Of a DNA stretch of 46,311 nucleotides, positions 10,146 to 21,922 are shown piece by piece (positions within the stretch are counted from its first letter, which is position 1; each line of letters opens with the position of its first letter). The notes below the pieces were generated by a model, which saw only the letters and a list, made by a program, of their open reading frames with translations, was not told the origin of the DNA and searched no databases. Source of the stretch: Asparagopsis taxiformis (taxonomy: Eukaryota; Rhodophyta; Florideophyceae; Bonnemaisoniales; Bonnemaisoniaceae); assembly GCA_030407315.1 (NCBI GenBank), contig JALQPE010001052.1, positions 1 through 46,311 on the forward strand, written 5' to 3'. Made by a program: the position numbers and the translations under genes.

Positions 10146-11856
10146 CTAGGCCCGGAATCGTCCTATAAGCTCCTCAAGCCGGGATGCCAGGCGTGCCAGC
10201 TGCTCGCTGTTCAGCGCAGTCTTGTCGGCAACATCTGCAGTACTTTGAGCTGCAGCATTGATGGATTCGATGCTGCGCTCGATCTCGTGGGATACGGCTC
10301 CCTGCTCTTCAGTGGCACTGGCGATCTGACGGTTCTGATCAAGAATCTGGGTAATGGACTCTACGATCTGTTGCAGCGTTTCTCCGCACTCGCCACCTGT
10401 TCGACGCTATTGGTGGCTTGGCCACGACCTCGCTCCATCACCTCGACAGCGTTGTCGGTACCCTGCTGCAGGCTAGTCATCATATCCTGGATCTCTTTGG
10501 TAGAAGCCTGGGTACGGCTGGCCAAAGATCGTACTTCATCCGCGACTACCGCGAAACCGCGACCCTGCTCACCGGCACGGGCGGCCTCGATGGCTGCATT
10601 CAGCGCCAGCAGATTGGTCTGGTCGGCGATGCTGTTGATCACTTCGACCACCGAACCGATATTCTCGGTTTCACCTTTCAGTACACCGATCACGTTAGAG
10701 GCTTCCTCCACTTCTGACGCCAGACTGCGGATCGAGTCCATGGTCTGGGAAACCACCTGCTGTCCCTGGGCGGCGGACTGGTGTGCCATCTCAGCCGAAT
10801 CGGCAGCGATGACAGCGCTTTGCGCCACCTCCTGGATAGTGGCAGTCATCTCATTGATTGAAGTGGCGACCATATCGGTTTCCTGACGCTGGCGGGCAAC
10901 CCCTTCTTTAGCCTGGCTGGTGGAGTATTTCATTTCTGCCGCCAGATTGGCTACCTGATGGCTAGCGTTGGTAGCCTGCTGGACGATTTCACGGATCTTA
11001 CCAAAACAAGGTGTTAAAGCTGCCTGAAAGATGCTGAATCTCATCATTGCCCGACAACTTCAGCCCTTGGTCAGGTCTCCCTCACCTTCGGCAATATCAT
11101 CCATGGCAACATTCAACTGATCGATACGGGAACCGATGGTTTTCTTGTAGACCAGGAAGATTGCGACCAAGATCAGTACCAGTACCGCCATCAACACGCC
11201 GACGATCTTGTAGCTGGTAGCCCGTCCCGCTGCCAGTTGCTCTTCAATATTGGTGTCCACCTGCAAGACGCCACGGACGTCACCCAGCTTCCAGTCATTC
11301 TTGGGAGTATCGGGGTGGGCGTTATGACAGCCCACACAGGCATCCGCCACCATAAGGTCTGCAATAGCGACACTGACCACCTTCTCACCAGCTTCCAGAC
11401 GCTCACCCACATGCACCTTGTCCGGATTGCTCGTTAACTGATCCCAGGCCGTGCTCTGGAATTGATTGAGCTGTCGGCTGGCACGATTGGGAAATGGGAA
11501 TTACTGTACAACTGCAAACTCATGCCCTGTTCTCCCAGCAGCTTACTGAGATCATGGATCATAGTGGCCGGCAGAGGCACCTTACCGCTTGGCCGGAGTG
11601 ATTAATGGAAGGCCTTATCTCCTGACCGGCAAGCACCTTTTAATGACGTTCTGGGTGTAGTACTTACGCAGGTTTTAAACTGCTTCACCGTCTGCTGGGC
11701 AGAGAGTACAACACTGTCGATGGTGTTCTGTTCCATCTGACGGGGGATAAAGATAATCAAAACGATGATGGCTACGGCAAACAGCCCCAACACCGGCAGT
11801 GACATCTTCCAAAAACAGACCATGGCCTTTTCAAACGGAATAATCACGGTAAACAC
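10146..11856 (-). CDS. Methyl-accepting chemotaxis protein with Tll0287-like haem sensor domain (frameshifted)
   Basis: Transmembrane chemoreceptor. An N-terminal helix ([16 protein letters not shown]) leads into a periplasmic domain of the Tll0287-like (DUF3365) type. Its hallmark is the c-type haem motif CVGCH in [21 protein letters not shown] (about 11340), followed by [12 protein letters not shown]. The second membrane helix is [22 protein letters not shown], then HAMP ([13 protein letters not shown]). The cytoplasmic signalling domain has the conserved hairpin [37 protein letters not shown] and ends GRFRA at 10146. Tll0287-like domains bind haem and are thought to sense redox, NO or small ligands. 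At least four shifts break the gene. The exact start is uncertain. Confidence 0.9.
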
Positions 11857-11937
11857 GCAGTGTACGATCGTTGATATTCATCTATTTTAGCCAGAAATAA
11901 CTTGATCTTAGGCAGGTTTATTTCATTTTAGGATAGG

Positions 11938-13351
11938 ACCAAACTCTCCTCCACCAACAGCTGTTTAACCTGTTCGCCGATGGTGCTGATTGCCTGCTCG
12001 ATTTCAGGACTCACGACATCGGTATAATTCAACCGCAAGCAATTGCGGTATTTTCCGGAAGCGGAGAATAGAACACCAGGCGCGATACTGATGCCCAGTT
12101 CAACAAACGGTCATGAGTTTGACCGAATCAAACCCTCCGCAGCTCCAGCCATAGAAGAAAGCCACCTGCGGATAACTGGACCCGGGTTGAGGAAGGGAAA
12201 GTATCGACGAATCCAGTCGATCATACGGTCCCTTCCCTGTTGATACTGCATACGCATCTTGCGCAGGTGGCGCTCATATCCGCCCTGGGCAATAAACTCG
12301 GCAACCGCACGCTGGGGTAAAGTAGCACTGCTGGCGGTTGAGACGTATTTCATATGCATTAACAGCTCGCGATAGCGCCCTGGTGCCACCCAACCGACCC
12401 GCAGCCCGGGTGCCAACGTCTTTGATACGGAAGAGCACATGATCACCCGGCCGTCTTCATCGAACGACTTGATCGATCTCGGGCGGGGGTAGTGTAAGCC
12501 AGATCTCCGTAGATATCATCCTCGATGATGGGAATATCATGCTGTGCGCCAAGGTAATCAATCGCCGTTTCCGTTCGTCCGGCATGGTGTAACCGAGGGG
12601 GTTGTTACAGACAGGGGTCACCTGAATCGCCTTGACAGGCCACTGCTCCAGTGCCAGTTCCAGCGCTTCCAGACTGATGCCGGTTTCCGGATGGGTGGGT
12701 ATTCCAGTGCCTTCAGGCCCAACGCCTTGATGGTCTGCATCGATCCATAAAAACTGGGAGAATCCACCGCCATCACATCCCGGGTTCGGTCACCGCCCGC
12801 ATACTACAGGACAGTGCCTCCTGGCACGGTAGTTACGACAATATCGTCCGGATGCAGGCGGCAGCCGGAATCACACACAGGCGGGCAATCTGCAGGCGCA
12901 ACTCATCCGAGCCGCGCAAACTGTCATAGGAAAGACTGCGAAGATCACTGCGGCGATTCATATCCGATAAAATTTTCAGCAGCGGATTCAAGGTACTGCC
13001 GCCGACGTCAGGCATCCCTTTCCCAAGGCCACCAATCCTTCCCGCTCGTGACTGCACAACAGTTCGAGAACCAGTTCCCACTGCGATACCTCAATGGGTC
13101 GCTGCACCGGCCGGCTGACATCCGGCAGCGAAGGCGCCGCACTTTTTGCCAATACGTAGTAACCGGACTTGGGGCGAGAAGCCACCAGACCATTGCTTTC
13201 CAGTAGTTGATACGCCTCCTGTACGGTCGAAATACTGACTTCGTGCTCCTTACTCATAGCCCGTATTGACGGCAGCTTGTCCCCCCGCCTGATAAAACCC
13301 CTGCTCAATACGGTTACTCAGCTCACAACAGAGTTGTTCATACAGCTTCAT
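11938..13351 (-). CDS. MocR/PdxR-type regulator: GntR HTH fused to an aminotransferase domain (frameshifted)
   Basis: The N-terminal winged helix (KLPSIRAMSKEHEVSISTVQEAYQLLESNGLVASRPKSGYYV, residues about 25-70) is a typical GntR DNA-binding domain. The rest, to the stop at 11938, is a fold-type I PLP aminotransferase-like domain; one segment has SVSKTLAPGLRVGWVAPGRYREL, where the lysine of SVSKT is the usual PLP Schiff-base position. The start at 13351 gives MKLYEQLCCELSNRIEQGF. Such regulators control genes of vitamin B6, amino acid or GABA metabolism. It is divergent from the DUF1127, EamA, PhzF and succinate-semialdehyde dehydrogenase genes, which are candidates for its regulon. Several indels. 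Confidence 0.88.
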
Positions 13352-13529
13352 TACAGTTCACCATGACAACCAACAATACATACAGATTACCAAATAAAAC
13401 CAGTACAGAGTAAACAATCACCATCTGTACCGAATTCAAATCATGATTTCTGAATCTGTAACGGTAAAGGTTTAAGCTTAGACTTTTCACTACAAATCAC
13501 CACAAAAGAACATCACTGGAATTCCCCAT

Positions 13530-13742
13530 GGGTTTTACACATCAACGAAGGACCACTGACCGGAGAGAAGAACATGTTAAGCATGAAACTGATTCGCCGT
13601 TTTTGGCTTTTGTACAACGCTTGCTACGACGCTATCGCACTCGTCGGCACTTCGTGAACTGGATGAACACCTGTTGAAAGATATCGGGATCGGCCGACAT
13701 GAGGCTGCTTGCGAAGCAAACAAGCCGTTTTGGCGAAGCTGA
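13530..13742 (+). CDS. DUF1127 family small protein (one frameshift)
   Basis: An open frame of about 70 codons. The C-terminal half reads LRELDEHLLKDIGIGRHEA after one shift near 13650, the typical DUF1127 core. The N-terminal half is basic (FVQRLLRRYRTRRH). DUF1127 proteins are small, basic and may bind RNA; their role is known only in a few species. It faces the MocR regulator across about 180 bases and starts the plus-strand cluster. The start could also be a downstream ATG at 13574. Confidence 0.7.
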
Positions 13743-13757
13743 TAGATTTGTTCTTGC

Positions 13758-14698
13758 ATGATGCCTTCGCCGAACTTAAAAAATGGGGCGACCCGCAGCC
13801 AGTACCGGATCAGTGTTCTGCTGGGGATTATGGCTGTTCTTCCTTTGCCCTGACCTTGCCGGCTACCCGCCATCGCTGTTGAATCCCTGGATCCCTGCTG
13901 GTCGCATTCAGTCGATCTGCAGTTGCCGGCCTGGTGGCCCTTGCGTTGCTGATTCAGCAGCGCATTCGGTTCCAAACAGACCACAACGTACCCAGTTACT
14001 GTTAATTGCCATAGGTGTCGTATTTGGCTTCCGCTGTGTACCGCTATCGCAATGCAGTCGCTGCCAGCATCCCATGGGGGCGTCATGCTGGGTATCCTTC
14101 CGCTCATAACCGCTGTATTCGGCTTGCTACCTGAACCAGGAATACAATGGCCCCGTATTCTGGTTATGCAGCCTGGGCGCAGCAGCAACGGTAATGATCT
14201 ATGCCAGTGATGGGGAGTTTGGAAACTGCAAGCGGGAGATCTATGGTTGGTTGCTGCAGTGCTTTTTGCAAGCCTGGGGATATGCCTTAAGTGGCCGACT
14301 GCAATAGAGTTAGGCGGTTGGCAGGTTATCTGCTGGGCTCTGGTTACTCTGCCTACCTGTGAGTGTCCCGACGACGCTCTACCTGGCTTTCCAACAGCCC
14401 GTAGCGCTCTCTTTTGAACCAGCGGCATGGCACTTGTTTACCTGGCCTTATTCAGCCAGCTAGTGGGATTTTTGCCTGGAACAAGCCTTGGCCAGCGGCG
14501 GAATCAGTCGCATCAGCCAACTCCAGTTATTACAGCCTTTTTTTTACTATTCTGGCATCTTCACTGTACTCGATGAGCGCCCGGATTTCGACAAGCTTGC
14601 CTATGCTTTAGTGTGATATTTGGGTTGCGCTGGGGAACCGGAGTCGCCTGAACAGCGCCCTACCAGGAAACCACTCCCGGATTTGGAGTAAACAATGA
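13758..14698 (+). CDS. EamA-family (DMT) transporter (frameshifted)
   Basis: A drug/metabolite-transporter-type exporter with about ten membrane helices. Recognisable pieces occur in several frames: a first helix near 13800 (YRISVLLGIMAV), the segment AIAMQSLPASHGGVMLGILPLITAVFGL near 14045-14110, a Gly/Ala/Leu-rich second half, and the end PFFTILASALLLDERPDFDKLAYALVVIFGVALG (about 14535-14640), which is the conserved closing helix pair of EamA proteins. The stop overlaps the start of the PhzF-like gene (ATGA), showing an operon. A long opposite-strand frame across it is a shadow. More than five indels. Confidence 0.82.
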
Positions 14699-15587
14699 CT
14701 AACAACCCTTTAACCTTCTATACCCTGGATGTATTCACCCGGGAACCCTTTCCGGTAATCCACTTGCAGTATTCCGATGCGGAAGGTCTGGACAGTATAA
14801 AAATGCAACAGATCGCCCGTGAACTGAATCTTTCTGAAAGCGTATTTATCGGTCAGTCTACGGCACCTAACCGATTTGCCATGCGAATTATTTACACCCA
14901 CCCAGGAGATGCCATTTGCCGGGGTCCAACCGTAGGTACTGCCCTGTTGTGAATCAGTTGAACTTGCGGATTCCGGTATCGCCGACGGTACCGGTATTGA
15001 CCTGGTGCTGGAGCAGGGAGTCGGGGATATCAGGGTTCATATAGATTTGAACACAAAAAAAGCACGCTTAAAAACTGCCAAGCTACCGAGTTGCATGGCG
15101 TCTCCGATCAGCAAGCTTGAGGCTGCAGAGCTGTTGGCTCTTAAACCGACACAGATAGTATCTACCCCCTTTATCGCATCATGCGGTTTACCCATTCCAT
15201 TTCCTTGAGCTCAGGGACCTGCAAGCTCTGGCCGCAGCTCAGCTGAACCTGCCGGTCTGGAATACCCTGTTGAAGGATAATGTTGCTCCGGAACTCTATC
15301 TCTATTGCCACACCCGTTCAGATTCAAAACTGCGTGCGCGATGTTCGCCCCGGCCGCAGGGATCAGCGAAGACCCTGCAACCGGTAGCGCCGCTGCGGCC
15401 TGGCAGGCGCTCTGGCGACCCGAAACCCTGGCAACGCCCATCAGCAACTGGAGATGAACGGGGGTAGAGATGGGACGGCCCAAGCCTGATTGAAACCAGC
15501 GTACGCTGTAACGACAGCAAGGTAGAATCTGTTTCCATCAGCGGTCAGGCGGTGCTGATTGGCGAAGGGGTTATTAAAACCTTGTAA
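14695..15587 (+). CDS. PhzF family isomerase-like protein (frameshifted)
   Basis: Starts MTNNPLTFYTLDVFTREPF, the standard PhzF opening, with the catalytic-type Glu in LNLSESVFI (about residue 46). The following segment (RIIYTHPGDAICRGPTVGTALL) corresponds to the family motif in which Gly and His residues form the active site. The end ISGQAVLIGEGVIKTL is also typical. PhzF proteins share the diaminopimelate epimerase fold and mostly have unknown substrates. It overlaps the EamA gene, so the two are translationally coupled. The substrate cannot be assigned. At least four shifts. Confidence 0.88.
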
Positions 15588-15755
15588 CAATTCCGAAGTT
15601 GCATTCATCGATATAAGCTCACACTATTGATTGAAAATCCGGTCGTTAAAAAAAACTTCTCGACCTTTTCCGGTATTAAAGCCAACAGCATCAAAGCAGA
15701 GCTATACTTTGAAACGCTGTCTATCGGACGGGCACTGCCACTTCGGAGAACCCCA

Positions 15756-17220
15756 ATGACCCTAGCGCTCAATGATTCCACTCTATTCAAGCAACAGCTA
15801 TACATCGACGGTCAGTGGACCGGTAGCATCAGTGAAGAAACCTACCCGGTATTCAATCCCGCCGATGGTTCTTTGGCGGGCAACATGGCCAGTGGCGGGC
15901 TCGAAGAAACACAGCAGGCCATCGACGCCGCATCTAAAGCCCAGTCTGACTGGAAACGATTAACCGCCAAGCAACGTTCCAGATACCTTCGGGACTGGTA
16001 CGAAACTGATTCTGGAAAATCAGGAAGACCTCGCCCGAATCATGACGGTAGAGCAGGGAAAACCCCTCTCTGAATCCCGCCTTGAAATACTTTACGGCGC
16101 GTCTTTTATAGAGTGGTTTGCCGAAGAGGCAAAACGGGTTTACGGGGATGTGATCCCTACGGTTGCCAACGACCGGCGCTTACTCAGTATTAAACAACCT
16201 GTGGGTGTCGTTGCTGCCATCACACCCTGGAACTTCCCAGTGCCATGCTGACCCGCAAGGCCGGTCCGGCACTGGCGGTTGGCTGCACCTGTGTCTTGAA
16301 GCCCGCTGAAGAGACGCCTTTTTCAGCCTTGCCCTGGTCGAGCTTGCCCATCGGGCCGGCATCCCCAAGGGAGTACTTAATGTCGTGGTAGGCAAAGATC
16401 CGGTTCCCATCGGCACCGAGCTGACCGGCAACCCGAAGATCGCCAAGGTAACCTTTACCGGCTCTACGGCTGTGGGTAAATTACTGATTAAACAAAGCGC
16501 AGATACCGTTAAAAAAGTATCCATGGAACTCGGAGGCAACGCTCGGTGGTGGTATTTGATGATGCTAACATAGAGCAGGCGGTCAAAGGCGCACTGGCTT
16601 CCAAATACCGGAATGCCGGGCAGACCTGCATCTGCGCCAACCGCATTCTGGTTCAGGATGGTATTTACGACCGTTTTGTCGAAAAGTTCAGCGAACAGGT
16701 CAAAGCCTTCAAACTCGGAACGGTCTGGATTCGGAAACAACCATAGGGCCTATGATCAACAACCGTGCCGTCAACAACGTCACCGTCTTGTAGAAGATGC
16801 CCTCTCCAAAGGAGCAACAGCGGTCACAGGTGGCAAATCGTCCGAGCTGGGTGAATGTTATTACCAACCCACTGTACTTACCGGAGTCACCGCGGAAATG
16901 AAGGTATCGGGAAGAGATTTCGGACCGGTTGCCCCCATCTTCCGATCAGTAATGAAGCCGAGGCTATCGAGTTGGCCAACAACACCCAGTTTGGACTGGC
17001 CGCCTATCTCTATAGTTCGGATATGGGCCGCCTATGGCGTGTCAGTGAAGCATTGGAGTACGGAATGGTGGGTTGCAATGAGGTGGCTATCACCAGTGAA
17101 GTAATTCCGTTCGGTGGCGTCAAGCAGTCGGGCCTGGGACGGGAAGGCTCCAAATACGGTATTGACGATTATCTTGAGATCAAATATATCTGCATGGGTG
17201 GTCTAGGCCACCAGGGATAA
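15756..17220 (+). CDS. gabD: NAD(P)-dependent succinate-semialdehyde dehydrogenase (frameshifted)
   Basis: Oxidises succinate semialdehyde to succinate in the GABA and polyamine degradation route. Aldehyde dehydrogenase landmarks are seen: YIDGQWTGS and FNPADGS at the start, the coenzyme segment [14 protein letters not shown], the glycine motif [11 protein letters not shown], the general base Glu in [10 protein letters not shown] and the catalytic Cys in [14 protein letters not shown]. The C-terminus has [32 protein letters not shown], characteristic of the GabD subgroup. The span of 488 codons fits. I chose the ATG at 15756 (MTLALN) because similarity begins just after it; the frame is open for 43 codons upstream without similarity. 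At least five shifts. The neighbourhood of a MocR regulator supports a GABA-type role. Confidence 0.88.
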
Positions 17221-17244
17221 AAACATAACGATCAGGGAAATAAT

Positions 17245-19923
17245 ATGAGCAACTTTCGCCGCAAAGCCCTCTCCCCGCTGCTACTGGCAATATCACTCAG
17301 CTCTCCGTAGCACTGGCAGATCTTTACCAGGACGCAAAAATTACTACGACACCGGCGACAAACCTGCTGCGGTAATCCAGCTTAAAAACCTGTTGCAGGA
17401 TTCACCCGGGCATAAAGAAGGGCGGGCGTTATTGGGCAAAATAATGCTGGAGCAGCACCAGTACGCGGCGGCTGAAAAAGAGTTAAGACAAGCCATTTCG
17501 TTAGGCGCGGACGAAAACGAGCTGCTCCCCAAACTGGTCATGAGCCAGTTAATGCAAAGAAAGGTGGGGATTGCCGAAGAGACCCTGAAAAACGCTGGGA
17601 TGAATCCCATAAGCCTTCCGAACGCTGGCAGGTTTTGGGACGGATCTATATCGGACAGAACAGGCTGGATGACGCTGAAAATGCATTCTATCAGTCGCTA
17701 CAAATTGATAAGAATCCCCACGCCACCTACGCCTGGCCCTGATTGCAAGGATACGCAGGGCCTGGGAAGAAGCATTGGGGACCATCGAGCCGATCATCGA
17801 CAATGCGGAAGTTGGATTTGACGCCGTGTACTAAAGGCCGAAATTACTACTGGAAATGCGGCAGCGAAAGAGGCAGTCGCATTCTGGATACCCTTATTGC
17901 CGAAAATAACAGAATGATCAGCTTGAAGCTGTCCCGCGCCAGGGGCATCTAATGCTGGGAGAGTTTGACAAAGCCAAGTCTGATGTCGAGTCACTACCCG
18001 GAAAGATCAAGAAACCCCACCTGCGCTGCTGATGCGATCCCTGGTTGCCATGGGTGAAAAACAATACGAAGCAGCATACAAGTAATGCCTCCGCTATCCT
18101 TCAGGTTGCCCCCAATAGCCCCAGAGCGATGCTGATCGCCGGCACTTCCCGATATACCACCAAGGATTACCAGACCGCGCTGACACACCTTAAGGAGTAC
18201 GTAGCGCTTATTCCCCAGATCCCAATGGCCTTCGACTTCTGGCAGCCACGCAACAAAGCCTGAAACGTCTTCTGCAGCGTTGGAAACGCTGAAACCTCTG
18301 CTTCAGCTGGAGGATGTAGATGCCCGGGTCGCTGCTATGCGGGATACGCTTATATTTCTCTGGGAGATGGGATAAAGGCAGGAACTGCTGGCGACAGCAG
18401 TCGAAAACAGCCAAATCTTCCGAATTGCAAAACCAGCTCGCATGAGCCAAATCATGGCCGGCCGCGGGGATAGTGCGCTGCAATCGATGGACTCGGGCGA
18501 AGAAGCCAATTTTCAATCAGCCACCTTAAGGTCATGGCATATGTTCAACAAAAGGAATTTGGCAAAGCCAACGATTTTATCCAGCAACGTATAAAAGACC
18601 ATCCTGAAGATCCCAATTACCGGGTCCTGGAAGCCATACTCGCCATTCGCCAAGGCAATCTGGAAGCTGCCCGTGCAAGTTATAACAAGGCGCTGGAATC
18701 GACCCCCGATTTTTGTCAGCGCTGCTCGCGTCAGCACGACTGGATATCCTCGAAAGGAAATATTCCGACGCCCAATCACGCTATCAACAGGTGCTATCGA
18801 TTGAGAACGATTATCTGGCAGCCCTGCTGGGTCTGCCAAAATCGCCGAACTTCAGGATGGACGAAAAGTCGATGCTCGACTGGCTGAACAAAGCCCGTAC
18901 CAAGCATCCCGATCATTTAGCCCGATTACTTCAATCGTTCGATACCACATGGCCAAGAACGAGCTCAAAAAGGCCCGTAAAGAAGCCTACGCCTTCCACG
19001 TTGATCATCCTCAGGTATCCGAAGCCAAGACGCTATACATCGGCACGCTGAAAGCCTCCGCCAAATTTGCTGATGCGATAAAATTGACGGACCAGCTGAT
19101 CGAGACTTACCCCGGCAAGACGCTTTACCAAGAATGAAGGCAGAACTACTTAGAGATACGGCAAGCGTAAGGATGCCCTGAAGCACTCGAAACGTGCACT
19201 CGAACTAAACCCCAAGGACCCGCTCAACCAACTACTGCATATCGACCTGTTACTTTGACCGGCAAACTGGAAGAAGCCGCTCCTATCGCTGAAAATCTTT
19301 GGGACAAATATCGCAACCCGACATCTGCCCGGATGCTTGGACTGGTGCGATTGAGCCAACGCAAACCCAAGGAAGCAGTGGAGTTACTGGAAATTGCGTC
19401 AAAACAGAAAACCGACGCCCTGTTAGTCAACGCATTATCCAGGGCGTATCAGCAAAACAGACAACCCCAGAAAGCAATCGATATTTTAGCTGAACGGGTT
19501 GATAGATACCCCGGCGAACACAACACCCGCTTTTTACTGGCAGCTGCTCATCACATGCAGGGACAGGTCCCGCAGGCAATGAGCAATATGAGCACCTTCG
19601 CAAGCAACAACCAAAGAATCCCGCACCCTGGAATAATCTGGCTTACTTACCAACAAAGCAAAGATCTGCGCAGCGTGGACTATGCCCGCGAAGCACTTCG
19701 ACTTGCACCTAAAAGGCCCGATATCAAAGACACCCTAGGCTGGATTTTACTCGATCAGGGGGAAGTGGACGAAGCTTTGAGCCTTCTTCAGGATGCCGCC
19801 AAGCAACTCCCGCAACTGGAAGAGGTGCAATACCATCTGGCAGTCGCGCTGATAAAAAAAGGGCCTGATAAAACGATGCCCGCAACATTCTTAACCCATA
19901 AGCAAAAGCGGCGGGGCTTTTAA
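17245..19923 (+). CDS. PrsT-like TPR-repeat protein of PEP-CTERM systems (frameshifted)
   Basis: An exported protein of about 890 residues made almost wholly of tetratricopeptide repeats. It begins with an AGGGAA ribosome binding site and a signal sequence (RRKALSPLLLAISLSS), then LYQDAKNYYDTGDKPAAVIQLKNLLQDSPGH, the usual start of the XrtA/PEP-CTERM-associated TPR protein PrsT. Repeats can be followed to the end (for example HKEGRALLGKIMLEQHQYAAAEKELRQAI, and LRLAPKRPDIKDTLGWILLDQGEVDEAL). No lipobox cysteine is visible. The role is thought to lie in exopolysaccharide or exosortase-linked protein export. No exosortase or other prs genes are in the window, so the assignment rests on the N-terminus and length. 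About ten indels. Confidence 0.72.
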
Positions 19924-20285
19924 ACAGCAGGCTAAAAACCTCTCAACCAGATCGCCACCAAATAACCTGTACTGAACACCCACTGTACAGTACGCTCACC
20001 CGACTGCCCCTGGCGCTATAGACCGAGCCAGGGGCAGTAACCTTATCCCCTGCGCAATTCTCGTCCACCCGGCTTCCAGCAATCTATTTGTAATAGCGTT
20101 CCATACAACGCTATAAATCCCGGTAATAAACACCAGTATTGCTGCATCGCTACAATTAATTAAACCGTCTTATTTAATTTATTTAGATGATACATCTATT
20201 TAAATCGAAAATAAGGAAACATATTCTTGCGCAAAGATATAGCATAGAAAAATATTCACACACAGCAATTCACAGGAGAATAACA
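19924..20285. other. Intergenic region before ald
   Basis: About 360 bases. The first third holds a strong hairpin (listed separately). The rest becomes A/T-rich and includes the short palindrome AGATG-ATA-CATCT at 20185-20197, about 90 bases before ald. It is a possible operator, since alanine dehydrogenase genes are often controlled by Lrp/AsnC-type regulators. That link is inference only. Confidence 0.4.
20003..20038 (+). terminator. Perfect 12-bp hairpin after the TPR gene
   Basis: ACTGCCCCTGGC pairs perfectly with GCCAGGGGCAGT around a 12-base loop. No T run follows, so it may be a processing or stabilising stem rather than an intrinsic terminator. Confidence 0.55.
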
Positions 20286-21399
20286 ATGCTTATCGGTGTA
20301 CCAAAGAGATTAAAAACCACGAATACCGTATCGGAATGACCCCTGCGGGCGTTCGCGAAGTAACCGCACAAGGTCATCAAGTGATGATCCAAAAGGACGG
20401 CGGTAAAGCAATCGGTCTCACCGATGAGATGTACCAGGCTGCCGGCGCAGAGATCGTGACGACTGCTGAAGAGATCTTTGAGCGTGCCGAGATGATCGTT
20501 AAGGTGAAAGAGCCCCAGCCTAACGAGTGCCAGATGCTGCGCAAAGACCAGTTGCTGTTTACCTACCTGCACCTGGCTCCAGACCCCACCCAAACCGAGC
20601 TGCTGGTTGAGTCCAAAGCGATCGCCATCGCCTACGAGACCGTAACCGACAACAACGGCGCACTGCCCTTCTGGCTCCTATGAGTGAAGTTGCCGGTCGT
20701 ATGTCCATTCAGGCCGGCGCCCACGCCCTGGAAAAAGCCCAAGGTGGTAACGGTGTTCTGCTGGGCGTGTGTACCGGAGTTGCTCCAGCCAATGTAGTTG
20801 TTATCGGTGGTGGGTCGTTGGTGTCAATGCGGCCCGTATGGCTTTGGGTATGGGTGCTAACGTAACTATTCTCGACCGCTCCCTGAACCGCCTGAAAGAA
20901 CTGGACAACCTTACGGTCCGGCTTTGAAAACGCTGTATTCTACTGCTGACGCATTGGAAGAGTGCGTTGCAAATGCAGACCTGGTTGTAGGTGCCGTTCT
21001 GATTCCCGGAGCTGCAGCACCCAAGCTGGTTACCCGTGAGATGCTGGGCAAGATGAAGCCTGGTGCCGTACTGGTAGACGTTGCCATTGACCAGGGCGGT
21101 TGCTTCGAAACCTCCAAGGCTACCACTCATCAGGAGCCGACTTACGAAGTGGACGGAATCGTTCACTACTGTGTCGCCAACATGCCTGGCGGTGTAGCGC
21201 GCACTTCTACTTTCGCCCTGACTAATGCCACTCTGCCTTATGTATCGAGCTGGCCAACAAGGGCTACAAGCAGGCACTTCTGGACAATACCCACCTTCGC
21301 AACGGTTTGAACGTTCACTGTGGTCAGGTTACTTACGAAGCGGTAGCTCGTGACCTGGGTTACAGCTACGTTTCTGCCGAAGAAGTTCTGCAGGGCTGA
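20286..21399 (+). CDS. ald: Alanine dehydrogenase (frameshifted)
   Basis: Converts L-alanine, NAD+ and water reversibly to pyruvate, ammonia and NADH. It starts [20 protein letters not shown] after one restored base. It includes the substrate-binding region [41 protein letters not shown] and the Rossmann segment ending VVIGGGVVG-like (about 20800). Further on come [21 protein letters not shown] and the C-terminal [24 protein letters not shown]. About 371 codons, the family's normal length. A GGAG ribosome binding site lies ahead of the ATG at 20286. Four or more shifts. It is followed by a terminator, so it is probably transcribed alone. Confidence 0.95.
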
Positions 21400-21416
21400 T
21401 CCATTTGACCGGCCCA

Positions 21417-21447
21417 TAAAAAAGAGCGCTAAGCGCTCCTTTTTTGT
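21417..21447. terminator. Terminator between ald and the truncated channel gene
   Basis: AAAAAAGAGCGCT...AGCGCTCCTTTTTT is a compact stem with A and T tracts on both sides. It can serve ald on the plus strand and the convergent ion-channel gene. Confidence 0.8.
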
Positions 21448-21467
21448 ATCCGGAATGTTAGCCCGAT

Positions 21468-21712
21468 TCAGGATCGCTCCTTAATCAGTACCTTCAACTC
21501 TTCTAGCTGACGGGACAGATCTTCAATAGTCGGCTTGCCTTCAGCGGCTTCCGCCTCTTCCCGTTCCTTCGCATGCTCATCCTCCAACACACTGACCACA
21601 ATACCGATGACCATATTCAGGAATGCAAACGCGGTAAGGAAAATGAAGGTCAGGTAATAGATCCAACTCAGTGGATAGACGGCCATGGTTCATACATGAC
21701 GCAGGCATTATG
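21468..21712 (-). pseudogene. C-terminal remnant of a voltage-gated-type ion channel
   Basis: The 72 residues from 21686 begin MAVYPLSWIYYLTFIF and run to LEELKVLIKERS. They contain the last transmembrane helix (TFIFLTAFAFLNMVIGIVVSV) and a charged coiled-coil tail of the bacterial Ion_trans channel family. With one base restored, similarity to the complete homologue at 21923-22719 extends a few residues further upstream (VMYET) and then stops at about 21712. The pore, the voltage sensor and the first five helices are missing. The sequence composition changes at the same place, so the gene was probably cut by insertion or recombination, or by an assembly join. Confidence 0.75.
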
Positions 21713-21922
21713 TTAAATGATTTTAGTGACAAACAAGAACAAACATCCATAAGCCTCTTATTTTATAAGGCATTACGAATGATCCAAGTCTGCAAATAAA
21801 GACAATCCCCAATGTCAACGTGACACCTAAATTATCATATGAAATTAGCAGACTAGTGTAACCATACGGCACTATAGCTTAAAATGACGCCCTATCATCA
21901 CATACCCAGACTGATTGTACTC

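Noticed and set aside
10110..10886. Plus-strand open frame of 258 codons
   Set aside because: It is the reverse complement of the conserved chemoreceptor signalling domain.
13577..14428. Long minus-strand open frame of 283 codons
   Set aside because: It is opposite the EamA transporter, has low-complexity composition and no domain; the plus strand shows clear family segments.
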